A program made the translations under genes and the position numbers. Positions 44,807-55,274 of a DNA stretch of 64,000 nt are shown here, one piece after another. The stretch lies in contig CM066998.1 in assembly GCA_033977485.1 (NCBI GenBank), positions 27,653,501 through 27,717,500 on the forward strand, in the 5' to 3' direction. The notes beneath the pieces are model-generated. The model saw nothing but the letters and a program-made list of their open reading frames with translations. It did not search any database and had not been told where the DNA came from. The stretch's first letter is position 1, and each line of letters begins with the position of its first letter. This DNA is from Hydrangea macrophylla (Eukaryota; Streptophyta; Magnoliopsida; Cornales; Hydrangeaceae).

Positions 44807-46831
44807 TCGTTGCTAGTCCCTAGCAATGAAGCGAACTACAACAATGTTTATTTAAACTCTAAAAATTGAAAACAAAAGAAAGTAAAAATCCTAAATCACT
44901 TCCGCAGGAATCGCGATTGCATTTAGCATATGCAACAAGCCTTTAAACCCCTAGGTTCCCCCTAGTGGACGAGTATTGTCTCGTGAGGGTTTGCAGTGAA
45001 TCTACCCACAAAATTCATGTTTATGGTAATGGTTCTAGTTTAAATGTTTTCAAGAAATTTTTCCTCTCATTTAGCAATGTAGTTAAGCTCAACAATCTCA
45101 TGAAACTCTCTAGTATGCTCTAGCAATGCAACACACATATTACAGTTAATCTACTATCAAAGTCATTAGAATATTCCATACCTATTAATCTTCAAGTGTG
45201 TGTGTGAATCGACAACCAAAATACAAAACTTCAATTTCAAAGCTTGCATAACCTAAGACACTATTAAGACGTTCATTTAGACTCAACTCTCACCGGGATT
45301 ACACTCTCAAGATGAAATCACTCCGAATTGGGTGTAATAATTATCACTCATGATATGGAAGCTATAAAGAGTAAATGTAAATGGAATCTAATGCTTTTCA
45401 TATCTAAATAGAAAAACGGACATTTTATAGTGCACAAAGTCTCATGAAAGGATACTTTTCACTAGAAGAGCGAGATACCGTGGATAACTCTCTCATTACC
45501 TTAACTTCAAATCCAATTTACTTAAAATCATCAGGACTTTGAAAAAGAGGTGTTAGATTAAGAAGAAAAAGGCTCGTGACATTCAATTGGGTCAAAGGAT
45601 GTGATTGGAATGTCTATTATAACTTTTCAAACTTCCCACATCTCCAATCTCTCTCTTCTTCTTTTCTTTTATTTATTTTTTTCACACTCTTCTTTTCATT
45701 CCTTTTTTTTCCTTTTGTAACAACCATTGGCATTTTTTTTCTTTTTCTTCTCATGCTTTTCTTTTTTTCTTTTATTTTTTCTTTGCCAACTTTCCCTTAT
45801 TCACACTAACATACTTCTTGTTAACGCAACACATCCCAATCATACCTAAATAAAGAACTGATGCTTGAACTCCTAATTTGGAGTTAGGTTTAGATTTAAG
45901 GAATTATGAAGACAAGGCGATTATGATAAGCTCAAGAGGTGAAGTAAAGGAATAGCATAGAGGTAGGCCAAGGCTGTATTATCCATGTATGGTCAAAAGA
46001 TGGCCTAAATCATCTTCTAAGTTAATAGGATAATTCATTTCAGTAAATTCAAGAGCTCTAAAGTTTGGTAAATCCTGAACGTTCTCTTCTAGTGATCAGT
46101 CAAAATGAAGAAGAAAAATGAGACTTTCAACGAATTAATACGCTTTTCAAAAAGTAAGAGTAATTTTATAAAACCCTCAAAAACAAAGAATGGCACAAAA
46201 GCTCACTTGGGTTATTAGTCTCCACTACAGTCTTTCAAGACACTTAAACTATGCTTACTAATCCATTTTAGCTATGTACACGGTTGTCACAACGTGCTCA
46301 AAGTTGTTTGAAGATTAAAAAGCATAAAACATACTATAACTAAGATAGTAAAGAAACTACCATAGTATATCACATACTAATAACATACAGAAAATAACAC
46401 TAATGCATCATAACTAACTACATTAACTATGGGAGAACTACAAGAACCATTTTATTATCTTTAAAAAAAAAATTTAAAATTTAAAACTTTTGCAGATTTT
46501 AATTTACTGAGTTACATATTGCTAAGCAGGTATATGACACTAAAGTACAACAAAAAGATATGAGGCATGCAATGACTCACTCCCCCCAACTAAAACTAAA
46601 CATTGTCCTCAATGTTCTAAACTAAGCACATGGACATGTAAAGTAAAGCGAGGGAATGAAGGATTTTACCTCGAAGCGTTAATATCCATTTTTTTCAAGC
46701 TACCTGCAAGATCATTAGTAGCAACAAGGAAAAATACAGAATATAATACAACCACTCAGTAAATAACCTCGGTTAACAAGATTTTTATCATAAAGTAATA
46801 ACCGAAATTTTTGAGGATCTTCCCAATGAAA
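44807..46831. other. 3' untranslated region of the non-autonomous element
   Basis: Non-coding. Two blocks are shared with the Athila element: about 44898-44991 (inverse of 60417-60503, 'gcatatgctaaatgcaatcg') and the motif near 46570-46620 (minus: 'gaggacaatgtttagtttta' then 'gttggggggag', compare 58803-58835). T-rich runs at 45650-45790 give spurious frames. Confidence 0.75.
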
Positions 46832-48478
46832 TTATTTAACAGTGAAAAGAATGTAGGGATCCTCATAAAATTGCAACTCCCCCCAACTAATGTCAGGCTC
46901 AAGGTCAGAGGAGATGATGCAAAACCTATGGCTTCCAAATTTTTTTAGGACAGTTATAAAAGGAATACCACACTTTTTAGGAATTATATGCAAGAAACGA
47001 TCTTTGGTGTTGGTATTTCCTATAACAGCCTCTAATTTAATACTAAAAACAGGGGGAGGCCATGGTTCAATAAAAGCGGCAGGGTCGAAGTGATGTTCTA
47101 ATGAAGCTTCACCACCCTCCGCTTGTCCTAGAACAGAATCTATGGAGATATAATCATAGGAATTGAATTTCTGTTCTATGCACATGGTTTTGGACTGGAC
47201 TTGGATAAAGCTATCTATTTGGGCCTCAATGTCATAATCACTCAAGAAGGTCAAGCAGTCTAGAAGATTGCTAGCTTCTTGTTGAATTTTAAGATCATCT
47301 AAACTGGGCCCAATATTTTCCAAGTCTTCTCTCAAAGAATTTTGAAAGTTAAAATTTTGTGAAGAACATGTGCTAGTATCCTTACCATCCTCTTCCACAA
47401 CACATTCTGTTTGTTCACGAATGGGGTACACATAACATTCAAGCTCAGGACGAGAGCTTTGATTGATAACAAGGATGGGTGATGGGCAACTTGGTGACAC
47501 CACCTCTTCGGTCGAAAGAGGTGAGGGGTCACGAATATCATTAGAATCTAAATCAGATTTAGATTTTTCAATTATGTCCTCTCTAGGGTCACTTTCAAAG
47601 GTAGGGGTAGAGTCAACAGGGGACTCTTCCTTTCCTAATTGCGTGCAATCACCTAAACTCGCGTCATCTTTTAAAACCTCATTCTCATCCTTGTAACTCT
47701 CCTCACTATATATGTCATCTATTGAGGTGCTCTGGACAAAGAGATTGTGCAGTTTTATCCAGGCAGTGAAGGAGTTGATGTCTGGGGTTGTATGTTGAGG
47801 GGAAGATGGTTCTACAACTTCATGCTCAATGGTTTGGTTTTGGAGTTCTTGTTGGGTTATCACTTTCTCAAATGAGTTGTTAACCTCACTTGGTATGAAC
47901 CCATCATTGTCCTCTAATTCCATTCCATTGTTAGTGTCTTGAAATTCAGGTTTTAGCGTTGAAGGACTGGTATAGTCTTCTAAAGGTTGGCTATCAAATG
48001 CTTGTTGATATCTAGCTCCTAATTTATCAATTGCACTCTCTAGCCTTTTCATTTCACTAAGCAGCAATTCTAACATACCATTATCCTCAACTTGGTTATT
48101 CTCCTCATTATAACTATATGAAGTTTCACCCCATTGTTGTTGGTAATAGTCCCCTTCCCATTGTGTTTGTGTGCAAGACTCCCCAGAAGGAAAGTCTTGG
48201 TGCATTTGGTAATCGTGGGAACTACTACTATATCCTACACTATCATTTTGGTTATATCCCCATTGTGATTGATAGAACTCTCCAGGTGGAGGTTCTTGAT
48301 ACGTTTGATAACATGGGGGACTAACACGATGGTTTTCCCATTGTGGTGATTGGTAGCACTCAGGTTGATAATGTGCATCATATGTGGGTGCTTGCCAACT
48401 CGGGGTATAGTTCTCATTACCTAATGTGTACCCATTCGTGGTATTTGTGTTGTATGGAGGGTAATATGGATAAGACAT
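46832..48478 (-). CDS. Intact 548-residue ORF of the non-autonomous element, unknown function
   Basis: ATG at 48478 is 138 bp after the PBS, the usual place for gag, and the frame is open for 548 codons. The first 130 residues are rich in Y, Q, P, N and W, with imperfect repeats (PPPGEFYQSQWGYNQ, FPSGESCTQTQWEGDYYQQQ). A likely coiled coil follows at about 135-165 (LELLLSEMKRLESAIDKLGA). Residues 170-420 are acidic and Ser-rich. The C-terminal 110 residues look folded (FIEPWPPPVFSIKLEAVIGN, IIPKKCGIPFITVLKKFGSH) and end WGELQFYEDPYILFTVK. No CCHC knuckle, protease or pol motif is present. It may be a diverged or replaced gag that works with proteins supplied by a partner Athila. An unrelated accessory protein is the alternative. 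Confidence 0.7.
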   Translation of the reverse strand: MSYPYYPPYNTNTTNGYTLGNENYTPSWQAPTYDAHYQPECYQSPQWENHRVSPPCYQTYQEPPPGEFYQSQWGYNQNDSVGYSSSSHDYQMHQDFPSGESCTQTQWEGDYYQQQWGETSYSYNEENNQVEDNGMLELLLSEMKRLESAIDKLGARYQQAFDSQPLEDYTSPSTLKPEFQDTNNGMELEDNDGFIPSEVNNSFEKVITQQELQNQTIEHEVVEPSSPQHTTPDINSFTAWIKLHNLFVQSTSIDDIYSEESYKDENEVLKDDASLGDCTQLGKEESPVDSTPTFESDPREDIIEKSKSDLDSNDIRDPSPLSTEEVVSPSCPSPILVINQSSRPELECYVYPIREQTECVVEEDGKDTSTCSSQNFNFQNSLREDLENIGPSLDDLKIQQEASNLLDCLTFLSDYDIEAQIDSFIQVQSKTMCIEQKFNSYDYISIDSVLGQAEGGEASLEHHFDPAAFIEPWPPPVFSIKLEAVIGNTNTKDRFLHIIPKKCGIPFITVLKKFGSHRFCIISSDLEPDISWGELQFYEDPYILFTVK

Positions 48479-48615
48479 GTTTACCCAAAATATTTAAACA
48501 AAAGAAACTTTTTTTTTTCTTGTGAGAGAAAAAGTCCAATGATTTCTTTTTTTTTTTTTTTTTAAGTAAAAGAAGAAAAATGGAAAAACTTAGTAAAATC
48601 CTAACCTAGTTGCCT

Positions 48616-48633
48616 TCCCCGGCAACGGCGCCA
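48616..48633 (-). other. Primer binding site (tRNA-Asp) of the non-autonomous element
   Basis: The plus strand reads CCCCGGCAACGGCGCCA, the 3' end of plant tRNA-Asp. The minus strand is the PBS, the same one used by Athila at 54810-54827. Confidence 0.9.
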
Positions 48634-48639
48634 AAAACT

Positions 48640-50285
48640 TGACACGAGAAAAATCTTGTGCGCTCTTGTGCAACACCCAAGTGTAGGTGATCGTGCAAGT
48701 AATACTGGATAAGTCCAGGTCGATCCCACAGGGAAGGAATAGGAAGAATATCTACTAAGTTACAACCTAAAGCAAAAGAAAAGAAAATCAGAATATAAAA
48801 GTGGAGGTTCTACGAATCCTAATTAATGAAATTAAACTAAATAATAAACTAAGAATATAAAGGAACATAACTAATTAAACAGATAAACTAAAGGTGTTGG
48901 AAACACGTGAATCCACATTGATCCTAACCATCTACCATGCATATTCATTAACGCTCTATGGAGTTCATTCCTCTTCAGCATTCCGTATTTTTCTAAAGAT
49001 AAAGAATCAATAGCCCTTTCATGACCGGGACTACATCATCACAGTTGATTTAAAATACTTGGAAGACGGTTTAAAACAATGGTTATTACTTGCACTCTAA
49101 ATGGTGTTAGCATTCAAAGTGGTTTTCAAAAGTCATTGAAGAAAATAGCCTTAAGGCTTTAAGTTCTAAAAACTGTTGTGACAAACTGAGCTTATTGGGA
49201 CAATTTGATGACAGATTTCTAAAACAGAAAGTTATGGAATACTTAAAAGAATCATCTCAAGATTTAACATGTTCGATCGATCGAAGCGCTCTCGATCGAT
49301 CGGAGCGCTCTCGATCGATCGGACTGCATCATCCTTCAATCGATCGAAATGCCTTCGATCGCTTGACTATCCCTGGTTCGATCGATCGAAATACCTTCGA
49401 TCGATCGAGCCCAAGGTTTCTAAAGATTGCATGGCAGAGGTTGGGAATCAATGTTTCATCACATATTCCCAACGTCTAAACTACGGAAACATAATAAAAC
49501 TATTGCAGAAATAGTAAAACAAAGCAATCATCAACATCTAAACTAATAAACAATCAAAGAACATAGATTGGAAAGAAAAAACCTGTAAATAATCTGAATA
49601 TAATCTGAATAAACTTGAAACAAACTTGAATCTTCAATCTACAATGGAAAAGGAGGAAGAAGAAGATTAATCTAACCTAAACTACTCCTAATCTAACCCT
49701 AAAACTACCCTAAACTGCTATTTTTCGCATTCTGGAGCGTCCTCCCTTCGTCTGGCGTCAAAACGACGTATATATAGGGTTCCCACAGAGTTTACGCAAC
49801 TTTTGGGTGAAAAAAGAGTTCGATCGATCGAGCTTAGTTCGATCGATCGAAGGTTCGATCGATTGAACTCTCTTCAATCGCTTGAACTCTCTGATTTTGA
49901 CAGCTCTGCACACCGATGGGAGAATGGCCATAACTTTTTACTCGGACCTCGGATTGACCTCCCGTTTGCGGCCACGCGACCGTAACTCAAAGATCTACAT
50001 TTCATGTCTCTGGGAATATCTTCCAAATCTGAAGTCATCATTGTCAAAATTGGCATTTTCCCAGCTACTTCTGTTGTTCTCTTCACCAGAATCACTTTCT
50101 TTAGCTCCACTTCATTGATTTACATCCTAATACCTATAAAACAATGCAAAAACATATATTTTAGCATTAACACAATAAAAAGAACATTGTTATTAGAATG
50201 CACCTAAATGTAGGGACTTTGAGGATAAAAGATGCATAAAATACCACGTAATACACTAGAAATATGCACTTTTCACCACGTATCA
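48640..50285 (-). mobile_element. 5' LTR of the non-autonomous element
   Basis: 1646 bp, near-identical to 43165-44791 apart from about a dozen substitutions and the 19-bp extra palindrome unit near 49300. TATA (minus) is at about 49767-49776. Confidence 0.95.
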
Positions 50286-52334
50286 TATACCAATCGATTG
50301 CTTATATCAATCGATTGACACTAATACCAATCGATTGGAGGCAGCTGGGCAGATTCTTTTGCTCTTGCTGGGGTTTGTCCACGTGAACACTTCCCCATCT
50401 ATATATATGCGACCCAATCTCGCCCATTTTCTGTTTACAAAAACTAGAGAGTGAGAGTGAGTGCTTGTGTGTGTGTTTATATATATATACACTTATATAT
50501 ATATACACACATATATACATATATTCATACACTCACACACACACATTCATGGACTGAGATAAGAAGGAAGAAGAGAAGAAGATGAAAAAGAAGAAAGAAG
50601 AAAGGAATAAAGAAGAAGACAGAGCAGAGGTGAGAGAGAGGAGCCACCATTGAAGCTCTAAGCTTCATTACACATTCCCAAACACGCCCTAGACACCTAA
50701 GGTGAGTTTTAAACTCACTTGGTAGCTTTATATTGGTGTTAGAACGTGTTTTGAATGAAGAAATGGAGTGTAAACCATGTATTCCCATTTTTATGTTGCT
50801 GGACTATGAAGAAGACGAAGTACCAATCGATTGGTACTCTTACCAATCGATTGACATCTTTCAGGTCCTAATCGATTGACACTTTATGCAATCGATTGGC
50901 ATGGATTATCATCCAATTGATTGACAAGTTTTCCAATCGATTGATGTCACTTTTATACCAATTGATTGGACCTCTATACCAATCGATTGAAAGTTTCAGA
51001 ATACTGTTTTCTTATAATAACTGTTTAGTTATTTATTTACTGTTCAGTATTTCCCAGCATGCTTTATTATTGTAATACAAACATGATAATGAGTTAATGC
51101 GGCGTAGGATTGTGGTAACAACAAGATTAACAGATAATGTTTATGATGTTAGATAACGGAATAGTCGTGAATCCTTTGGAGTTAACGTTCATTTCATACA
51201 GAGTAGTCGGGCCACATTGGGATTGTCATGTATCGGTGATAGAGTTGAACTTAAGTAGGTTTACTAAGATTCGGGAACCTTGCGTGGGCGGGCTTTGGCC
51301 GATCATATATTCTTAAAAGCAGTAGACAGACGAAGGTGTCTATGACTTGCGGTGAACTGGACCATTTTCCCTAAGATAGCCAGATGATCTAATCATATGT
51401 TCTTAAAAGCGGTAGACAGACGAAGGTTTCTATGACATGCGGTGGACCGTGATCACTGGTAGACGTCTCTAAGTCGTGGCATAGAATGATGTACTGTTGT
51501 TTGAAGCATTGTATCCTAGACATGCGGTGAACTGTGCATATGTTCTTAAAAGCGGGGGATGGACTAACGTGGTATCGATGACATGCTGTGAACTGTGCAT
51601 ATGTTCTTAAAAGCGGTGGATGAGCAATGGTGTATTTATAGAGTTGAACTATTGTCGAGTCTGTTCCCCCATAAAGACGTGTTATCGGTCTTAAAATGAG
51701 TAAGACGTTAGTAATCAGATAATCGGTTTGATGTAAAGGAGTTACCCTCACTGAACTCTAACTTGGTTACTGTTTATAACTTGTAATAACTTCAATAGTT
51801 GATACCATGTTAGTATCTAACTCACTCAGCTTTCATTAAGCTGACGACGTTTATGCTACTGGACATTTCTATGTTCCAGCGCACCTTGGTTATGACTATA
51901 CAGGTGAAGGGCCCGCAGGAGAAGACTACCATGCTAGTGACGACGTCCTCGTGGAGAATTTCCCCGACGGAGGTCAGACTGAAGAAGACTACTACGCCGA
52001 GGACTACCTTTACGCCAATGCAGACTAGACTAGAATTGTAGCTAATTATCTTTACTGTTTTAGAACCCTTTTTGGAGTCAGACATATGTTGGCTTGACAT
52101 TTGTACTTCCGCTGTCTTATATTTGATTCGAGACCCTGATGTGTAATAGTTAATAACTTCTGTTGAGTTTATGTTACGTTGTGATCAGAACCTAGACTTC
52201 ATTCTTGTTACACTATTACTTCTTGTTGCTTAGTACTGCGTATTGTGGACAATCATGTGACTTCACCCGTCACTGCCTTTGGATCCAAAAAGGAAATTTA
52301 TTTTTCTCTATTTTTGCCGTTCCGGGGCGTGACA
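50286..52334 (+). mobile_element. Tekay 3' LTR, second part
   Basis: It starts with the second copy of TATAC and continues the LTR with CAATCGATTG. It ends CGGGGCGTGACA at 52334. It differs from the 5' LTR by many substitutions and small indels (for example the loss of about 14 bp near 50805). The Tekay insertion is therefore older than both Athila-type insertions. Confidence 0.9.
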
Positions 52335-52335
52335 T

Positions 52336-52413
52336 TCTAGTCATCTACCCTGCCTGCTGTTCCACTATAGCCCTTAATTTTGTTATCTCTCTCGCATTTG
52401 CTTCTTGTGCCAT
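52336..52413 (-). pseudogene. Tat-A gag N-terminal fragment, separated by the Tekay insertion
   Basis: ATG at 52413 (minus) opens MAQEANAREITKLRAIVEQQ, typical of Tat gag starts. It runs to the insertion point with one TAG (52345-52347). The frame is the one that continues at 34739 on the other side of the Tekay element. Confidence 0.75.
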
Positions 52414-53441
52414 CTCTTTTTTTGACTAACCTTGCAGTGGAATCTCTATACCAGACTGTGCTTGTAGCGGATTCTATCTTTTACCTATAACCAAAATTTT
52501 TTCAAAAGAAAATATCTTTCATTATTTATCCCTTTTTATCATTATTTTCATTATCTTTTATCATTTCTAGTTGATTTTATTAAATGCTTGGTAAAAATGT
52601 TCATGAATGATTCATATGTCACGCTGATGCAATGCATGTATATGTGTGTGTGTGTGCCTATTCTATATGCCATAGAAAAGAAATCCTAATTCTAACATAT
52701 AAACACACAAGCACATAAAATCCTCACTCATGTTAAGTGCGCCGATTTCTCCTTTCATTGTGATCCTCGTTAGCCCTTCAAAGATTGGGTATTTAAAATT
52801 TTTGAAATTCATTTGGAAAGCATTTCTTGGTTGATGAAATCTTTTGAAAACAATTCCTGGGAATTCTCTTGAAAACGATGATGTTTGGACATTCCTCAAC
52901 AAAGATGATTGAAATTTTGCTTTAAAATTCATTTGAAAAGCACTTCTCCCAAAAATAATTCCCAAAACTTTTGGATTTCCCTTTGAGGATGTGAAAACAT
53001 TAAAAATGATCGGGCTAAAACTTTTCTTTGAAATTCATTTTGAAAAGCGTTTCTTTCAAAAACAATTTGCATGATTTTTGGGTTCTTCCTCCAAAGATGA
53101 GAATGTGAAAGTATACCTCAAGAAGGGTTAACTTGGAGTTTTAATCAAAAAGTGAACTCCAAATATTTTTGAAAGAGCGATTAAATACTTTGGAATAAAG
53201 ATGACAAAAATCTTTTGTTTTCAAAAAATGTATTTAAAATTCTTTGGGAAGAAGGATCACATGATCGGATTATCACCGTACTTTTCATTAATTCGGATGC
53301 ATACAAGGTCAATGATGCTTATCTAACAGGATATAAGAAATACAATCTTATAATCAAGATTCAGCATGTTCTCAAATGTCATAGGACATGAGGACGAATT
53401 GCTCAAGAGTGATTAAGAGGTTACACATCTTTCATCAAGCA
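52414..53441 (-). other. Tat-A leader, part 1, with diffuse repeats
   Basis: Non-coding. The phrase ATTCATTTGAAAAGC(A/G) followed by YTTCT recurs near 52807, 52927 and 53034, suggesting a degenerate repeat of about 110-120 bp in three copies. A (GT)n tract lies at about 52643-52655. Confidence 0.5.
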
Positions 53442-53446
53442 AGCAT

Positions 53447-54804
53447 TGATCGGGAGAGAACTAATCCTAAATATACGCCTTAACGAGCATTTGTTAGTAC
53501 CTTTTTATCCTGTTTTTGTATATTTTTACTTCGTTTTCTAGTTTCTGACAGGTTTTGGAAGAAATCAACTAAACCAGGCTAAACAGGGTGAAAAAGCAGA
53601 GTTGAAAAAGCTGAAAAAGCCAAGTTGCGCGCTCGACCCGCGCCCGCGAAATCCAGAAACCGCTCGCGGGATCCGCTCGCGCGAGAACCCCAGAATCGCT
53701 CGCGCGATCCGCGCGCGCGAAGGTCCAAACGTCGCGCTCGCGCGACCCGCTCGCGCGATATGTGGAAAAATCATAGTTGCGTATTTCAGTGTACTGAAGA
53801 CTCCTGTGCAAACGAAACTGCAGAATGACGTCCAGATTGTAAATTACATCAGTTTCAGTCCGTTTTGAGTTGTAGAGGCTTCCAAAACTTGTTGTAAATC
53901 TATATATACATTATTTTACTTCAATTAGAGGGTTGGCAATTATTATACACACATTCTACAACCATACTTCCAGCCATTGAAGGGAGGGAAGCAAGGAGAA
54001 GAAGAAGAAGACCAAGAGTTTCCATGGCCTCCTCCATCAACTACTTGTCGATCTCTACCCCTATGGCAGCTTAGATCTTAGATCTAGGGTTTCAATGAAG
54101 CCCTAGACGAGTAATAGGGTTTTATTTATGCTTTTATTTTAGTTTTATTATGTATGGATGACAGTCACATGTTTAGAGGATTTTTATAAATAAATCGTAC
54201 TTCTAGTGATTAAATTATTGCTTTCAGAATTTATTCTTGTCTTAGATCTATTTTGACTGTGATGTGCTCAACGATCTATTCTTGCTGTGCTTGTTTAGAT
54301 TGTTTACATGTGATGGTGCTTTATTGATTCGTGCTATCAAGTATCCGAATAGTCCATGCCTAGGTTAGACGGATTAGATCACAACCCTAGTTTAGTGTGA
54401 GATAATTCGTGCTACCCGAAGATGGATTATGTTGGTGCTTGAACCATGATTATCTCCTTGTCGGAGGAATTGGGCTTGTAGCTACAATTCCCCATATTCA
54501 TCCAACGTAATAAGCTAAAGTAATTCATAAATATTCCTATTATGAAGCTAGTGGTGGATTTGCAATCCTAGGTTCCCTTAAACATTATTTAAACAACTTT
54601 AATTGCTTTCATAGTTTAGATTTATTTTTATTGCTATTAGTTTAATTAAATCCAAATCGAATCCGTTTTTCCTAATTAATTAGACTTAGGTTTTAAAATT
54701 AAAAGCTGTAGTAATCAATCTCTGTGGGTTCGACCTTTACTTTCACTACTACAAATCTTTAGAAAAGTAAAGTATACTTTTATATCTTGATTCTGACAAG
54801 ATCA
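53447..54804 (+). mobile_element. Athila 5' LTR
   Basis: 1358 bp, TGATCGGGAG..GACAAGATCA. The TATA box (CTATATATAC) is at 53900-53909. A CpG-rich palindrome cluster lies upstream of it. Confidence 0.95.
53627..53760. promoter_or_regulatory. CTCGCGCGAG-type palindrome cluster upstream of the Athila TATA box
   Basis: About nine CGCTCGCGCGA/GCGCGCGCGA-type units occur in 134 bp, including a perfect CTCGCGCGAG at 53676-53685. The cluster ends about 140 bp before the TATA box. The right LTR (60767-60887) lacks one 13-bp unit. The cluster stands out against an AT-rich background. Confidence 0.85.
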
Positions 54805-54809
54805 ATTTT

Positions 54810-54827
54810 TGGCGCCGTTGCCGGGGA
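54810..54827 (+). other. Athila primer binding site (tRNA-Asp)
   Basis: TGGCGCCGTTGCCGGGGA lies five bases after the LTR. It is complementary to the 3' end of plant tRNA-Asp, as is usual for Athila. Confidence 0.93.
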
Positions 54828-55274
54828 TTGTATTACTACTCTTAGTTTTATAATCGTAGTTTAGTTAATTCGTAAATATTAGATTAGTTTTATTTTTCTT
54901 ATTTTCTGTTTTTGTTTTTAGTTACTAACTTGTTTTTTTTTTATTTTGTAGTCAACGTTTCCGAGTGGAACAGCTAATTACATCAAAGGAGCTTACGCAA
55001 ATAAAAAAAAAAAATAAATTAAATAAATTGCTTCCTTTGGAATTCGCTTTAAACCGCTGTAAGTCAGGGCGCTGTGACGCACTATTTGCATTAGTTTAGG
55101 GTTAATTGCACTGCATTAGCTAGGAAACCCGGTGCGCTGGGCTTGACGCGGTCATTGCATTACAGGATAATTTGCATGCATCATAGTAGTTGAGTGCTTG
55201 TTATCTTATTTGCGTGATTGCTAATTGTTTCTTTTGTTGAGTCAGTTTTTGTTTTTAGTTTACTTTGTTTTATT
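54828..55274. other. Athila leader
   Basis: Non-coding between PBS and gag. An A-rich run lies at about 55003-55016. Confidence 0.6.

Larger units (their letters stand above)
43165..50285 (-). mobile_element. Young non-autonomous Athila-related LTR element
   Basis: LTRs at 43165-44791 and 48640-50285 (TGATACG..CGTGTCA on minus), PBS for tRNA-Asp, PPT, and a perfect 5-bp duplication TATAC on both sides. The LTR pair differs by roughly a dozen substitutions plus one 19-bp indel, so insertion is recent. The only long frame is 46832-48478. No protease, RT, RNase H or integrase motif is present. Its 3' region is homologous to the gag-protease Athila element at 53-62 kb. Confidence 0.9.
34745..52334 (+). 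mobile_element. Tekay-clade chromovirus (Ty3/Gypsy) inserted in Tat-A gag
   Basis: 5' LTR 34745-36970, PBS, extra ORF, gag-PR-RT-RH-INT with C-terminal chromodomain, PPT, then a 3' LTR (42996-43164 plus 50286-52334) split by another element. The flanks TCCTA (34740-34744) and TTCTA (52335-52339) are a 5-bp target duplication with one change. The Tat gag frame runs on when the insert and one flank copy are disregarded. Coding parts hold several stops. Confidence 0.9.

Noticed and set aside
54100..54800. An independent gene in the Athila LTR around 'ggtttcaatgaagccctag'
   Set aside because: It is non-coding LTR sequence present identically in both LTRs and, diverged, at 14342-15390.
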